Below, piece after piece: positions 32,022 to 43,132 of a DNA stretch of 64,000 nt. Source of the DNA: Coniella vitis (Eukaryota; Ascomycota; Sordariomycetes; Diaporthales; Schizoparmaceae); assembly GCA_011317545.1 (NCBI GenBank), contig WUJK01000003.1, positions 496,001 through 560,000 of the forward strand, in the 5' to 3' direction. Both the position numbers and the translations under genes were made by a program. Each line of letters starts with the position of its first letter. The stretch's first letter is position 1. The notes beneath the pieces are model-generated. The model searched no databases. It was not told where the DNA came from and saw only the letters and a list, made by a program, of their open reading frames with translations.

Positions 32022-34234
32022 ACGATCATGATGGGATCGTTGTTCTGGATGCCTCCCATATACATGCCCTCCTGACTGCCACCCTTTTATTGGTTCAGGC
32101 TATCGATATCGTATTGTATATAAAATACACAAACATTCAATCTTCTCACCAGCTTGAGATCAGTATTGGACTTGGCGCAAAGGAGACCTGACTCGGTTCA
32201 AGCTGCTGAGACGGCCTCGAATCGAAAACAACGGGCCCGTCCAGTATTGGCGTTGTATAGAGCAGCATAGTTCCGACTTTTTGGGACGGGCCACTAATGA
32301 GATTACAAGACGTATAATAGAGATCAGATGGTTAGAGGGAGGAAACCAATATTGTCACAAAATTAGCATGCACGCAGGTTCTTTCGCTCATTAAACTTGT
32401 CTACATGAGTCGGCCACACGTTCTCGCTGACGTTAGAATCCATCCGCAAAAGCACATGGATTAGTCAGGAGCTAAATGTAGAAATTGTAGACATCTGCTG
32501 AAGGTTTTTGGAGACGCAAATGCACCGCGACTACTCGTGCAGGGCGTGTTAAAGTATACTCGGTAACCATACGCATAAATCCCTTGCCATGGATCTTATA
32601 GACTCATTTCCAGCACAATGGTCGGCAATCCGGCAACTTCACTTCTCGGTAGGTTTGCCTCGTTACGGGGACTTGTAAATTTACATAGTTATGGCAACGT
32701 ACGGTACCAGGCATACATACATACTATGTAATAAGCACAACATGCATGTTGACAAAGATTACTAGCATACATAGTACATAGGTAGCATCCAGCAAAGTTA
32801 CGGGGCATACCAGGGTCCTCGGCGCCCCAGTTGTTGCCCTTGCCGATGCTTATTTCCCGCAGAATATCACAAGCGGCAGGGCCTAGTGCTATCCTTCGAC
32901 GCCTGCGCCCCTTTGCAATTTGGCTGCAGGGGCCGCTGCGCTTGGGCTGAGAAGGTCCGCTTCCTCCATCTCCACCTGATCTTTCAGAGCGCTCCTTCTC
33001 TTGTCAATGCCTCTCTGGCTTTTGACGTTGAGGGTAGGCAATCTGGAATTGCTACTTCCCGCTTGAAACTTAGCTTTTGCTGCATTCTCAAGCAGTGGCG
33101 ACTTGCGCTCACTGCCAGGCACTCACTTCCTTTGCGCCCTACTTCCTAGTAGGCTGCACAAGCCGTTGGCACTAAACCACGTGCTCGGCTCACATCTCTT
33201 CTGGGCCGGCTCTTTTCTCTTTCGCGCCTTTTGGGGGCCGACTTGCCGATCCTCCTGGCATTTCTCCCAGCCTTGCATGTCCTGCTTTACCACTCTCTTT
33301 CTCCCTCCCCTTCGTGCTCCCAGCCTTATCCCGCGGAGCTACGTCCTCTCCTTTCCACTTCTTCACTGGTAAATCATCTAGACCAGCAGCGACCGGCAGC
33401 ACAATACACGACAATTGTTGTGCCCTGCGCGACTCACTTGAAGTGTAGCCAGTCCAAAAACACAGCCCAGCAAGTTCGAGGCGCATAGCGAGGGCGTACA
33501 ACGGTCAGCACGCACTTGTTTCTTGTGGCGTAGCTGAGCATCCCTCTTCCACCCCGAACAACTCGCAATTGCAAAGTGGTGAGCAGCTGCCAGTGCTCTT
33601 CACGTGTGCTCCCGATCACAGGCAACAGTGCCACCTGAGAGACTCACACCTGCACGCCATTCATTTGCCAATTGTAAGGTAATGAGGGGCGAGCATTGAG
33701 ACAAAGCGGGATTGGACGCCGGGAAACAAGACAAATCAGAACCCCCCAAACCTGCGCAGCCGCCCAGCGCTTAATCTAGCAGGACAAGACAAGGTTTCAG
33801 ACACTTCTTTCCTGCATCTGCCAATCGACAATTCCCAAATATCACGGATCGAGGTCGTCTTTAAGCCTTTGATCCTCTCCCTCTGCTATCCGAAACGAAC
33901 GAAACTGAAATCGGTCGTCGTCAGAGAACAGTTGCATTCCATCAAAACTCGTCATTGGATCTATTCTCGAAACTCGGCACTTTCGCTTGATCAAGTACAC
34001 CATAGTCTATTTGGGATCTGGCTATACTGTGTCGACGCTCATTTTGAAAATAACGCAACGTATACACACGAGATTCAGTAAACCATGGCTTTGTAACAAT
34101 ATGAGCAATCATTAAAGAAACCATCAACGAAAATCACATAACTCTCGTGGGCTGTCGACTGCGCCCGTACCGAACGAATTACCCATCTCCGATTCCGATA
34201 TTTACAAAGCGGCGCACCGGCCCAGTGCGTCAAA
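32022..34234. promoter_or_regulatory. Intergenic 2.2 kb, likely long promoter/leader of the Cys-rich membrane protein gene
   Basis: No supported gene. A nested palindromic element sits at 32722-32776. The stretch 33180-33370 is C/T-rich and may be the core promoter or leader of the gene at 34235. Frames up to about 100 codons lack domain-like content. Confidence 0.4.
32722..32776. repeat. Nested inverted repeat element
   Basis: TACTATGTA (32722-32730) and its exact reverse complement TACATAGTA (32768-32776) flank a perfect 14-bp palindrome CAACATGCATGTTG (32738-32751). The arms are copies of the recurrent intergenic motif. Confidence 0.75.
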
Positions 34235-36107
34235 ATGCCGTCAATAGATGTGGCAATGGCGAGTAGTCTAAGGGGAGGTTGGGGAGAAGTAATGGCAAGG
34301 AGTTTGCACCAGGCTTTTGTGGAGAGGGATCTCGTTACCGATGCCGAAGACAACATCACGGATGTCAAGACGGCCTTCTCCAGTTGGAGCAATTGTATGA
34401 AAGCTGTATATTGCAAGTAAGTCCCATTCCGCCACGAATCTTCCACCCCGTTCCTTTGTGGTTGTCCCTTGTACTGACTAGCCCCACAATAGATGGCCGG
34501 TGATTGCTGTGATCATAATAGGAGGTCTCATCATACTATCCATTGTATGGTGCATAGCACGATGCCTCTGCTGTGGACTTTCCTGCTGTTGCGAGTGCTG
34601 CTATTGTCTCAAGTGCTGCGGAAATTGTTGCGGATGCTGCGATGCACCGCGGGGCGGCAGACGAAAGCACCTTGATGAACCATACAAGAACATCCCAGAT
34701 GACCAAGGCTATCAACCTCACGATCCAATGTCAACTGGCGCTATGCCTTGGCAACGTCCGCCTCCAACAGCCAAAGCTGAGCCACCTCAGTACGCCAGCT
34801 TCGACGTATCCAAGAACCCAGAGGGTGAAGATTCTCTTCCCGCCATGCCTACCTGGGGCGATTCGGAAAACAAGAAGGTTGATCTGCCACAGGACGCCAT
34901 GGAACTGCAACAGCTAAAGAAGCCCGAGACCAACGACCCAAATGCCTCACCCAATGCACCATTAATGAATGGCATGTCACGAACTGGAACTCCTGGTGCC
35001 ATGACACCGGTGCAAGGCGGTGTCAACCCATACGCTCCACCTGGTAGCATACCTGCGGCAAATGGTTACGTGGGCGGCGTTGGTGCGCATGAAGCAAACA
35101 TGTACAACAGCCAAAACAACCTCCACAACATGGCCGGTCACGTTGGCTATGATCAGATGCACAATGGCATGCCAAATGGCTACGCACAGTCAACCACTTC
35201 TTTCCATACCGAACAGAGCTATGGCGTGATGGGTGGCCCAATGGTTTCGGAATACGGGCAACCGCATCCTCAATCAGGCTATGGGCAGAATGATTACGGC
35301 CAAAGCATGGATGGATATGGCGGACATGGTCAATATGATGCCGGCCAGGCCACGTCCACGGCAATGAATCAGCCTTATGGCGTCGGAGCGCCTCCCATGC
35401 GATCCATGACGGGCGGTTCCGCCAGGTCTGCCGCAGGAATGGCATATCCAGACCGTTCGCGCGGGTCGCCAGCTCCTTCGCAGGGTGGCTTTGGTAATGA
35501 GCGTAATTTCGATTCGCGCATTGCCCCTCAACGAACTTACTCGCCCGCTCCTCAACAACAAGGTCAATTCCCCAATGCTCCTGGGCGAACCTTTTCTCCC
35601 GGTCCCCAAGGCCCTCCGAGAACGTTTTCACCCGCCCAAGGTGCACCGCCAAAGACCTATTCACCAGCTCAGGGTGCTCCACCTAGAACCTACTCCCCAG
35701 CCCAAGGAGCTCCTCCAAGGACTTTCTCTCCAGCTCCAGGGCCACGGTCCTCCCCAGCTCCCTCGCAGCGCCAGTGGTCCGCAGACACTGCGCCCGGCCG
35801 AGTGCCACAGCCTCGTGCTCCCCCTTACAGACAATACTCGGCCGAAAGTGCGCAACCGAACGCACCACCAGAACGGCAATTCTCCCCAGCCCCTGGGCGA
35901 CAAATGGGAAACCGTCCGCCGCCTCTAGCAAACCGCGCACCACCGCAAAGACAGTATACAGCCGATGTACCTCCGGGGCCAGTCTCGCCAAACTTCAGCA
36001 GACCTACGAGATCCAACACATTCGATGAATCTTACGGTGCCAGCCATGGTCAAGAGGAGCAGGCGACAGCATACCCAGGTTATAAGCCATACCAACCCAC
36101 ACGATAA
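34235..36107 (+). CDS. Cys-rich, Pro-rich membrane protein (fungal fibroin-3-related type), 598 aa
   Basis: Exons 34235-34416 and 34493-36107 total 599 codons including stop; the 76-nt intron has donor GTAAGT and acceptor AATAG. Residues 1-62 form a short outside or lumenal-type domain with two Cys (NCMKAVYC) directly before a single membrane helix at about 63-84. A remarkable cysteine cluster follows: 16 Cys between about 81 and 110, in CC, CCC and CxCC groups. The next 480 residues are hydrophilic, Gly/Pro/Gln/Tyr-rich and disordered. Near the C-terminus (about 340-420) is a tandem series of the type R-T-[FY]-S-P-A-Q-G-A-P-P, giving many Ser-Pro sites. Filamentous ascomycetes have similar proteins labelled fibroin-3 related, without known function. 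The Cys cluster next to the membrane suggests multiple palmitoylation or metal binding; that is inference. Confidence 0.85.
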
Positions 36108-36784
36108 ATACAAAGAGGCAGGCAGCAATGTTTGGGTCAGCCTAAGCCGGAAAGTCACGACGATATGTAAGGTCTTCTTTGGATCTTTGGCGTTCGGATC
36201 AGAGCACTTGCACCGTCCGGCTCTTTTTTCATTTTGCTTCATTTCTTGAGACCTCTGGTTTTTTTTTATTTCGCGGGTCGAGGATGCTGAATTTACGCGA
36301 ATGATTCACTTCCTTCATTCAGATGCTGTGTACGCTTCGTCTAAAACTTGTTATTTATATCTGATATGTGCAACTAGACTATTGGTTGTGATCACTTCTA
36401 TGATTAGTGATATCCATTAGCATTGGCTTGGCGCTCATGAGATGAGGTGATGGAGCTTTTCAGATATTGTACACATGAATGTCATATATTTGTACAATTT
36501 GATCACGACTCTTGTTACTGTTATTCTGTCTTGAACACAAAGTTATCTGGGATGGATAAGGTATACTTTGCTCTGCTCAAGTACTCTCGAAATGTGTCGG
36601 AATGTGTGGCACTGTTTTTATTTCACTGCAGTTCTTGGAAGGCCGACCCTCTACACCCTTAAAATGATATATCTATACGAAAATGCAGGTCTATATGCTA
36701 AAACCACGCCCATATGGGTCTGTTATGCACCATATCCATTTTTGGGCTTGCAGAACCCGTTTTCTTTTCTTTTTTCCTCTTTTT
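36108..36784. other. Convergent 3' flanks, no gene
   Basis: This is the 677 bp between two convergent stops. It is AT-rich with T-tracts and has no domain-like frame. Confidence 0.5.
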
Positions 36785-38979
36785 TTACGGATTGCCCGTC
36801 ACAAAGTGGCCAGACCAAACATCATCCTTTGGCGTAGCGCCCTTTTCCAGCTCCCCTATCGGCGCCTCGCACAGCCGGGCGTTCTGCTCGGGAACACTCC
36901 AATTGCGCATTAGGTCTAGCCGCGAGGCAAACTGCATGGCCATGCCTGCCTCTGCATGCCAAACCATATGGCAGTGAAACAGCCACACGCCCGGGTTATC
37001 AGCAACAAAGCGGATCAGACTCCAGCCAAAACCCTCGACAGTTGTCACGTCGCGTCTTGTCGGGTTGGCGATGATGGAGTTGTCGCTCGCGCGGAGAAGA
37101 CCCTTACCGTCTGGTTGGAGGCCCAGTGCCTCGTATCCGGGGAAGTAACCGTGGCCCGCGGCTAGGATGAACATTTGCGTGCCGTGGAGGTGGAACGGGT
37201 GATTGCCCTCATCAAAATTCTGGAGGATGATGTCGATGACCTCGACGGTATTGGAGCTGACAACAAGCTCGTGTTTGGGGTCGAAGGCGACATTATTGAC
37301 ACCCTCCAGGTGGAAGGACGCATTGTTGTTGGCCGCATCTTGCAAGCCGTCCACGAAACGGTGGAGGCTGGGCGCGTGGAGTTGCGGACGATAGGTACTC
37401 TTATTCAAGAAGCCGCGTTCGAGTCGCCAATCTCCAATCTCGAGGTTGAGGCGGAAGTACCACGAGTGGTGGGCGTATTCTGGAGCGGCGAGTACCGGAA
37501 TCGGCTTGAAGGTTCCTGGGGCGCTGTCTTTGCAAATAACAGTATATTTGCCACTGTCTGACTCTGTTTGGGGTGTGCTGGCTGCTGTGGTGTTGACATT
37601 GATTCTCTGAGTGGTATCAGATGATATTGGTTCGTTATTGTAGCGGAGAATTGCTTGCGCTGTGGCCATGCCCTTTTCGGGAAGGACATTTTCCGCAAAG
37701 CAGTGGTTGAGCATGCGGGCGCGGAACCAGTATAAACCTGAGGGCTCGGTTTGGTTGGTGGACAGAATAACACTGTACCGCTGGCCAGGCGCGATGGTAA
37801 TGGCCGAGTCTGATGTTGGCTCAACGGTGACGCCGTCGATCTCTGTAACTGGAAGGTTCAAATGTCTGTCGACGCTGACCTCAAACCAGGCGAAGCCGCC
37901 TACGTTGATCACACGGAGGCGATGCTGCTTGTCAGGCTCGAGATCGAGGGTGGGCAGAACCGCGGAGGAGCTGTCGCATCTCCTTTCGGGGTGTGACAGA
38001 CAATCAACCTTGTTGGCCCCGTTGATGAGGGCGCCGTTTGGGATAGGCGATGACTCGCTGCCTGGAGAGAGGGTCTGTCTCAGGAGGCCATCCGAGGCGT
38101 CGTAATACCAGTCCTGCACCATCAGCACACGGTCTGTGTCGTATGCTATCGGCTGACCGTCTTTCTCTTTCTGCGAGAGGATGATGAGAGGCCCGGTAAG
38201 ACCATCCAAGCCCTGAGCTGCTTGATGACCGTGGTAAAAGTCTGCATCGACATCAGTTCATCTGTCGTTCAGCCATATTAGAGGAGGTCGATTGTGGGAT
38301 TTCATCACTTACAGGTTCCAGCCTGCCCTTTGACCGTAAATTCATAGCGAAAGGACTGGCCTGGCGCAATGGGGCACTGCGTCACCCCGACAGTACCATC
38401 CATGAAAGCAGTGCCATTCTGAAAGAGCCCATGCCAATGTATCGAGGTAGCATTTTTGGCCTGGTTCTTAACGTTGACCACGATCGTGTCTCCTTCGTTA
38501 CACACTATCATGGGTCCAGGAAATTGACCATTGATAACCACCATGGGCCGAAAGACACCGTCAGGATTCGCCGAAATGTCGGAAATGACCCAGTCATACT
38601 CGCGCACCGTTGGAGAGGCAGCGAAGTCCCATTTTGAATCGATCACGTAGTCTGAGGAAGGACGCCGAAATGTTGTGGACACGCCCGCTTGTTTCTCTGT
38701 GCAATAGGACCAATAGAGGAATGCAGAGGCTGCAGCAATGACAGTCACCGCAGTGAAGCCAACAAGTCCTAACCACCACCATTTTCTGCGGCGTTTTTGT
38801 CGACGGCCTAGGTCTTCGTGCTGTGACTCTCCAGTGAATTCGGCAGACAGAAGTCGCTCCTTTTGCTCGTCCACCACTGGCAGTCCACCCTCGTGCGGGT
38901 GCTCTTGAATTTGGAATTTGGGTATCTTGGGGCCCTCATCAGATGGCGAAGATGATCGGAGCTGCTCGTACTTGCCCAT
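36785..38979 (-). CDS. Multicopper oxidase with N-terminal membrane anchor, 707 aa
   Basis: Multicopper oxidases oxidise phenols, metals or other substrates and reduce oxygen to water. Exons 38313-38979 and 36785-38241 total 2124 nt, 707 residues; the 71-nt intron joins GT-Y-FYHGH. A basic run and a single helix at about 67-91 (WWWLGLVGFTAVTVIAAASAFLYW) indicate a type II anchor with the enzyme outside or lumenal. Copper motifs are all present: HWHG at 181-184, YHGH directly after the intron, HPFHLHG, and HCHMVWHAEAGM, whose last Met fits the axial type 1 ligand. The three cupredoxin domains are complete, with several N-glycosylation sites. Yeast Fet3 is anchored at the C-terminus, so this is a different topology. 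A laccase-like or ferroxidase-like substrate cannot be decided from sequence alone. Confidence 0.92.
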
Positions 38980-40038
38980 CTCTGACAGTCGTGACCGGCT
39001 TCCGTCACAATGGTCTCTTCCTTCTTCTTCATCTACTAACCCAAAACCATGTCGAATTTTCTTTAATGATGATCCTCCGGCAATTTATGCACGTCTGCCC
39101 CGACGGACAAGATGCCTGATCTGTAGAAACTCTGGCTTGGAGAGCAGTGAGTACTCCAGAATAGTATTTCGGCGTTTTCGTGAGCACTGGTTGTAGCAGC
39201 AAGTAGCCGGTCGATGGGGCAGTGGAAAAACAATGCAGTTCATGAATGCCAGCAGAAGGTCGGTTTTGGCTCATGATAAAGGTGCCTGCCTCTGGAGCGG
39301 CGAAAAAGATTCCCGCATTGCGCCTAGCGAAGCGTCAACCCTTCCTCTTTGGACCCCTGCCTGCAACGGGCACGGGGTTTGTTTCGAGGCCCTGGTTGGT
39401 CGGACCACCTCGGATCGCTCGCTGCATGGTACCCTGCAGTCCGACCATTGTCGAGATGGGTGGAGGTGTGTCCGCCACAATGTTCCTCTGGCGCAGCCCG
39501 ACGTTACCAATAAGTCGTTATATGGAGAGCGTTATGTGGAGTCTTGACTGCCTAGGTATCCGAAGAGGTTCGCAGCCAGTTGATGTGGCGGATGCGAAGC
39601 CACATTGCAAGAAGTGAGAGAAGTGAAGCGTATCTAGAGCCTGAAGACTTCGATCTGCGGCAGATACTAGGATAACCATTGTTAAGGTCAATAGAATGAG
39701 AATTGATGTGTTCAGGGTACCATATATGCCATGTAATACAATTTCAGTGCACGTGCTTGGGCAGAGTTCGAGACTGAGGAAGCTTCCAAGATCAGTTCAA
39801 GGCTGTCAACTAATAAAGTCTTGAACTGACAGCTGAGTACCAAGACGGGAAGCCCCACTTGTATCCTGTCACCTGCTTACATAATGTCTCCGTCCAGATG
39901 TTGGCCCGCTTTTTGCTCAACCTCACTTCGACTCTCACTGCGCGCCGTCTTCCATCCCAGTGCCCTCGACCGCGACCGCGACCGAAATCCACTTTTACTC
40001 CTCTAACCCATTTTCTCCTGCACGAATTCGCACCAAGC
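38980..40038. promoter_or_regulatory. Divergent promoter region, multicopper oxidase and LSM6
   Basis: About 1.06 kb, no supported gene. The last 150 bp before LSM6 are C/T-rich, as in many fungal leaders. A CACGTG E-box-type site lies at about 39751. Confidence 0.4.
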
Positions 40039-40460
40039 ATGGAGAACACCGCGCCCTCAACCGAGTCGAGGGATCCTTCGGCCTTCCTCAGCTCCATCAT
40101 TGGCCAGGTGGTTATCGTCAAGCTGAACTCTGGCGTCCAGTACAAGGGTGAGATGACATTGGCCCTGCTATCACCTTGTTCAAGATGATTTCGCTTCACG
40201 GGAGTTGAATCTGCTGCTGACTGCTGGTGGTTCGTTGCTGTTGGTTTGCATTAGGCGAACTCCAGTCTGTTGATGGTTACATGAACATTGCACTCGAGAA
40301 TACGAGCGAGTTGGTCAACGGAAAGACACAACGTACCTATGGCGATGCTTTTGTGAGAGGGAACAATGGTGAGTCCGTCCTTGAGCCTAGCTTTCCTGTT
40401 CCTATTTCACAGCTAACCAAATCTGTCTTCACTCAAGTCATGTACATCTCTGCCGAATAA
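40039..40460 (+). CDS. lsm6: U6 snRNA-associated Sm-like protein LSm6, 81 aa
   Basis: LSm6 is a ring subunit of both LSm2-8 (nuclear, binds the U6 3' end) and LSm1-7 (cytoplasmic, with Pat1 in mRNA decapping). Three exons (40039-40147, 40255-40368, 40438-40460) give 81 residues, the normal size. The Sm1 motif runs IIGQVVIVKLNSGVQYKG then ELQSVDGYMNIALEN, and Sm2 is GDAFVRGNNVMYIS. The last exon is only 23 nt and codes for the tail MYISAE. Splice phases agree (1 and 1). The N-terminal MENTAPSTESRDPS is longer than in yeast, as is usual in filamentous fungi. Confidence 0.96.
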
Positions 40461-40890
40461 ATCGTGAGCGTTGGATAGCACCTAAGTGCCAATCACCTCT
40501 CATTCTTGGACTGGGTGGATTGCAGAGCCGGTTCGGAAGTCAAGCCTGATCGGTAAACTCAGATCCAAAATGTGTTTAGAAGCATTTGGGGTGAATGAAG
40601 ACGAAGGCTTCGCACTCCCCACGCCCTTCACATACAAGCATTATATTCCTATAGGAGGAATGCTTCCGCGACGGCATCCCTCGAGGCACCCACGATGCAC
40701 TTATGGTGGAAATCTGACGCGGTGACAAAACCAAGGATTCACTCATAACACTCTGAGCAGGCTTGTGATTTACAAGACCTTGGAAATGAAATCAAACACA
40801 AGCAGAGAGAAAGGCCAGGCTTGGTTTTAGCTGAACGTTACTGCTATGTGTGTCTTGTTTCGTTTCCTTAGCCCATGAGTAGTCGATGGT
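40461..40890. other. Convergent 3' flanks, no gene
   Basis: This 430 bp lies between the stops of LSM6 and the methyltransferase gene. Nothing else is seen. Confidence 0.5.
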
Positions 40891-41975
40891 TCATAATCGA
40901 TCCGACCATGCCAGATACGTCCTTCCATGACACGCCACCTCACCTTTCTCATTTCTCACCACATCACCCATGCTCATAGCCTCTCGAAACACCTTCTCCG
41001 CGTTCGCTTTATCTGCCCCTTGCAGCACCGCTACATGGCTCAGTGTCTTAATGCGATCCCAAAGCGCTTGTTCGCTCAACCAGTGCGTCCACATAACGCT
41101 GTCTTGGCCCAACGGTACCGAGAAACGCGGCAGTTTCCCCTTGACCGTGTCGCGAAGCACCTGGATGGGGTTCGTCTTGAGTTGTTTCTCGAAGACTTCT
41201 TGCCATTTCATATCGCGAAAGCGCTTGTCGTCGTCTTTGTTACCTAGTTCATGTATCCAGTCATTAAGGTACTGGGCCCATTCTGTGGATGCTATCCACG
41301 CCTTGGGTTTGTTGTCTAAAGCCATGTTCAGTAAATGGTGTGCTTGTCACATCTGCTCGGGAGTAGAGGTTCCAGTAGATTTCTCACAGTCGTCAATATT
41401 CCAGATCATTCCAAACACTCCACCTGGTTTCAATACGCGGTGAATCTCATCCAGAACTTCGTCTGTCGCAAACCTGCATCACAGCCATGTCACCCCATGG
41501 TTTGAAACACAGGACAATTCGCCAGCAATATCCACACCCACCTCCCTCAAGAGTAAAGACACTTTCCAAGAAATGGGAAAGAGAAAACTCACCAGTGGAA
41601 AGCCTGCGCAGCAATAACCCCATCCCCCCACTCCTCTGTTCCATCCCCGTTCCCATTCCCAACAACAGCCCTCCCGAGCTCCTGCGCGGGCCCCGGCCTG
41701 ACCACAACCCCGCGCAACGCCTTGGCCTCGAGCTGCCGTCGCATCAACAGATGCGGCTCCGTTGCCAGGATCTCATACCCCTCATGCCGCGCCGCCAGTG
41801 CCTCGGTGAATTTGCCTGTGCCCGCCGCCACCTCGACAATGCGTGCGTGGGGCCGGTCCGCCAGCCGCATGTGCTCGAGCAGCTTTTGCACTGCTGTGGT
41901 TGGGTATGCGGGCCGGTGTGCGTCGTAAGCGCCTGCATTTGCGAACCCTTGCGAGGCTGCGGGTGCGAGGGACAT
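40891..41975 (-). CDS. Class I SAM-dependent methyltransferase, 297 aa
   Basis: Exons 41593-41975, 41473-41388 and 41315-40891 total 894 nt, 297 residues. The SAM-binding motif I is VEVAAGTGKF at about 47-56. The acidic post-I loop is ILATEPH, and EIHRVLKPGGVFGMIWN is the usual post-II/III segment. The N-terminal ANAGAYDAHRPAYP resembles that of the UbiE/COQ5-like methyltransferases that act on small molecules (Methyltransf_11 type). The C-terminal third (DYNKPKAWIASTEWAQYL, then KWQEVFEKQL) is typical of a fungal subgroup of unknown substrate. The second intron (41316-41387) starts inside GAC-GAC-T and must be removed to avoid a stop; the joined DDYNKP is the family sequence. No signal peptide is present. 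A long trinucleotide repeat lies 58 bp upstream of the ATG. Confidence 0.9.
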
Positions 41976-42058
41976 GATGTGTATGGGGGCGGGGACTTCT
42001 TTTATTCGCAGTAGAAAAGATTGCAGTGATGACAGCAGCAGCAGCAGCAGCAGCAGTG

Positions 42059-42151
<93 letters not shown>

Positions 42152-43132
42152 ATCCTGCTTATCGCTGTCTTCTTCTGCTATACCCAGCGAGCGATAATGC
42201 TGGCAATGATCAAATAGACCGAACGTCACTGGCCCGCGGCTACTTGAGGCAGAGTAAACGTCCTCAAACAAAGGCAAGAGAAGTGAAGCTTCCGACAACC
42301 AGATTCCACGTCAGGTCCTTTCCAGTCAAAGATGGTTTGAGTAGAAGAAAGGGTAAGACTGTTAGTGATTGTGCATGCATGTTGATTATTCGAGGTCGTC
42401 AAAAGGGCAAGCAAGTACCATGTGCTAGCGGCTAATAAGCGCGGCGATAAACTGTGTGTGAACGTCCGATGCCGCAGCGCAATGCATCGCCAGCTCATGG
42501 CCCCAAGATGCATAAAATATGAAAGGAGCATACACATGACTTGGAAGAATAGATTTGCTCTACAGAATATCAAAGTATGTGATAAAGTGCAATTTATAGG
42601 AGAGCTGCTTACATTTGAGAAATGGTAATCGGAGTTTGTGCTTGTTAGGTCGGTCAGTCGCCATATACGAATTTAGGTCAACGGGGCTCCAATTTAGGGT
42701 GCAGTGCAGATTCAGAGGGACTTGGTACTCATAGACTTGCTCCAGCGAGGTTGAATAATTGGCGAGCTGTAGAGTACAGTACCAGTCCGTATACTGGTCT
42801 ATTTTCGCCGCTTCTCAATACACTCGCTGACATCCCAAGTAACTGCGTTGTACAACGGTTGACAAGGCGATTCATGTTCCTCATTTTGTTTGCTAATCTC
42901 TAACTTATTTATGAGCCCTTGTCCATAGAATTGGCGTATGCCTGGCTGCTAACCGAATAGATGAACAGAAGTAATCTTTGGTACAGGCAAGAGAAATATA
43001 TCATTTTGTACGTAATAAGACCGTCATCATCTCAGACGGGTCGTATGCTGACGTGATTGTATTGATAACGAACTTTGATGAGTTCCAATCACAGTTTCTT
43101 CAGTCATTGTCGGCGTAATCGAGTGTGAAGCT
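41976..43132. other. Methyltransferase promoter region and HMT1-like 3' flank
   Basis: It holds a large compound trinucleotide repeat at 42033-42150. Frames through the repeat give poly-Ser, poly-Val or poly-Tyr and are artefacts. No gene is supported. Confidence 0.5.
42033..42150. repeat. Compound microsatellite (CAG)8 then (AGT)30
   Basis: Eight CAG units (42033-42056) are followed after four bases by thirty AGT units (42061-42150). On the minus strand, the transcribed direction of the methyltransferase gene, the order is (ACT)30, (CTG)8, then the ATG 58 bp further on. Confidence 0.95.

Noticed and set aside
42002..42298. Frames giving poly-Tyr, poly-Ser or poly-Val
   Set aside because: They arise from the AGT/CAG microsatellite and carry no flanking coding sequence.
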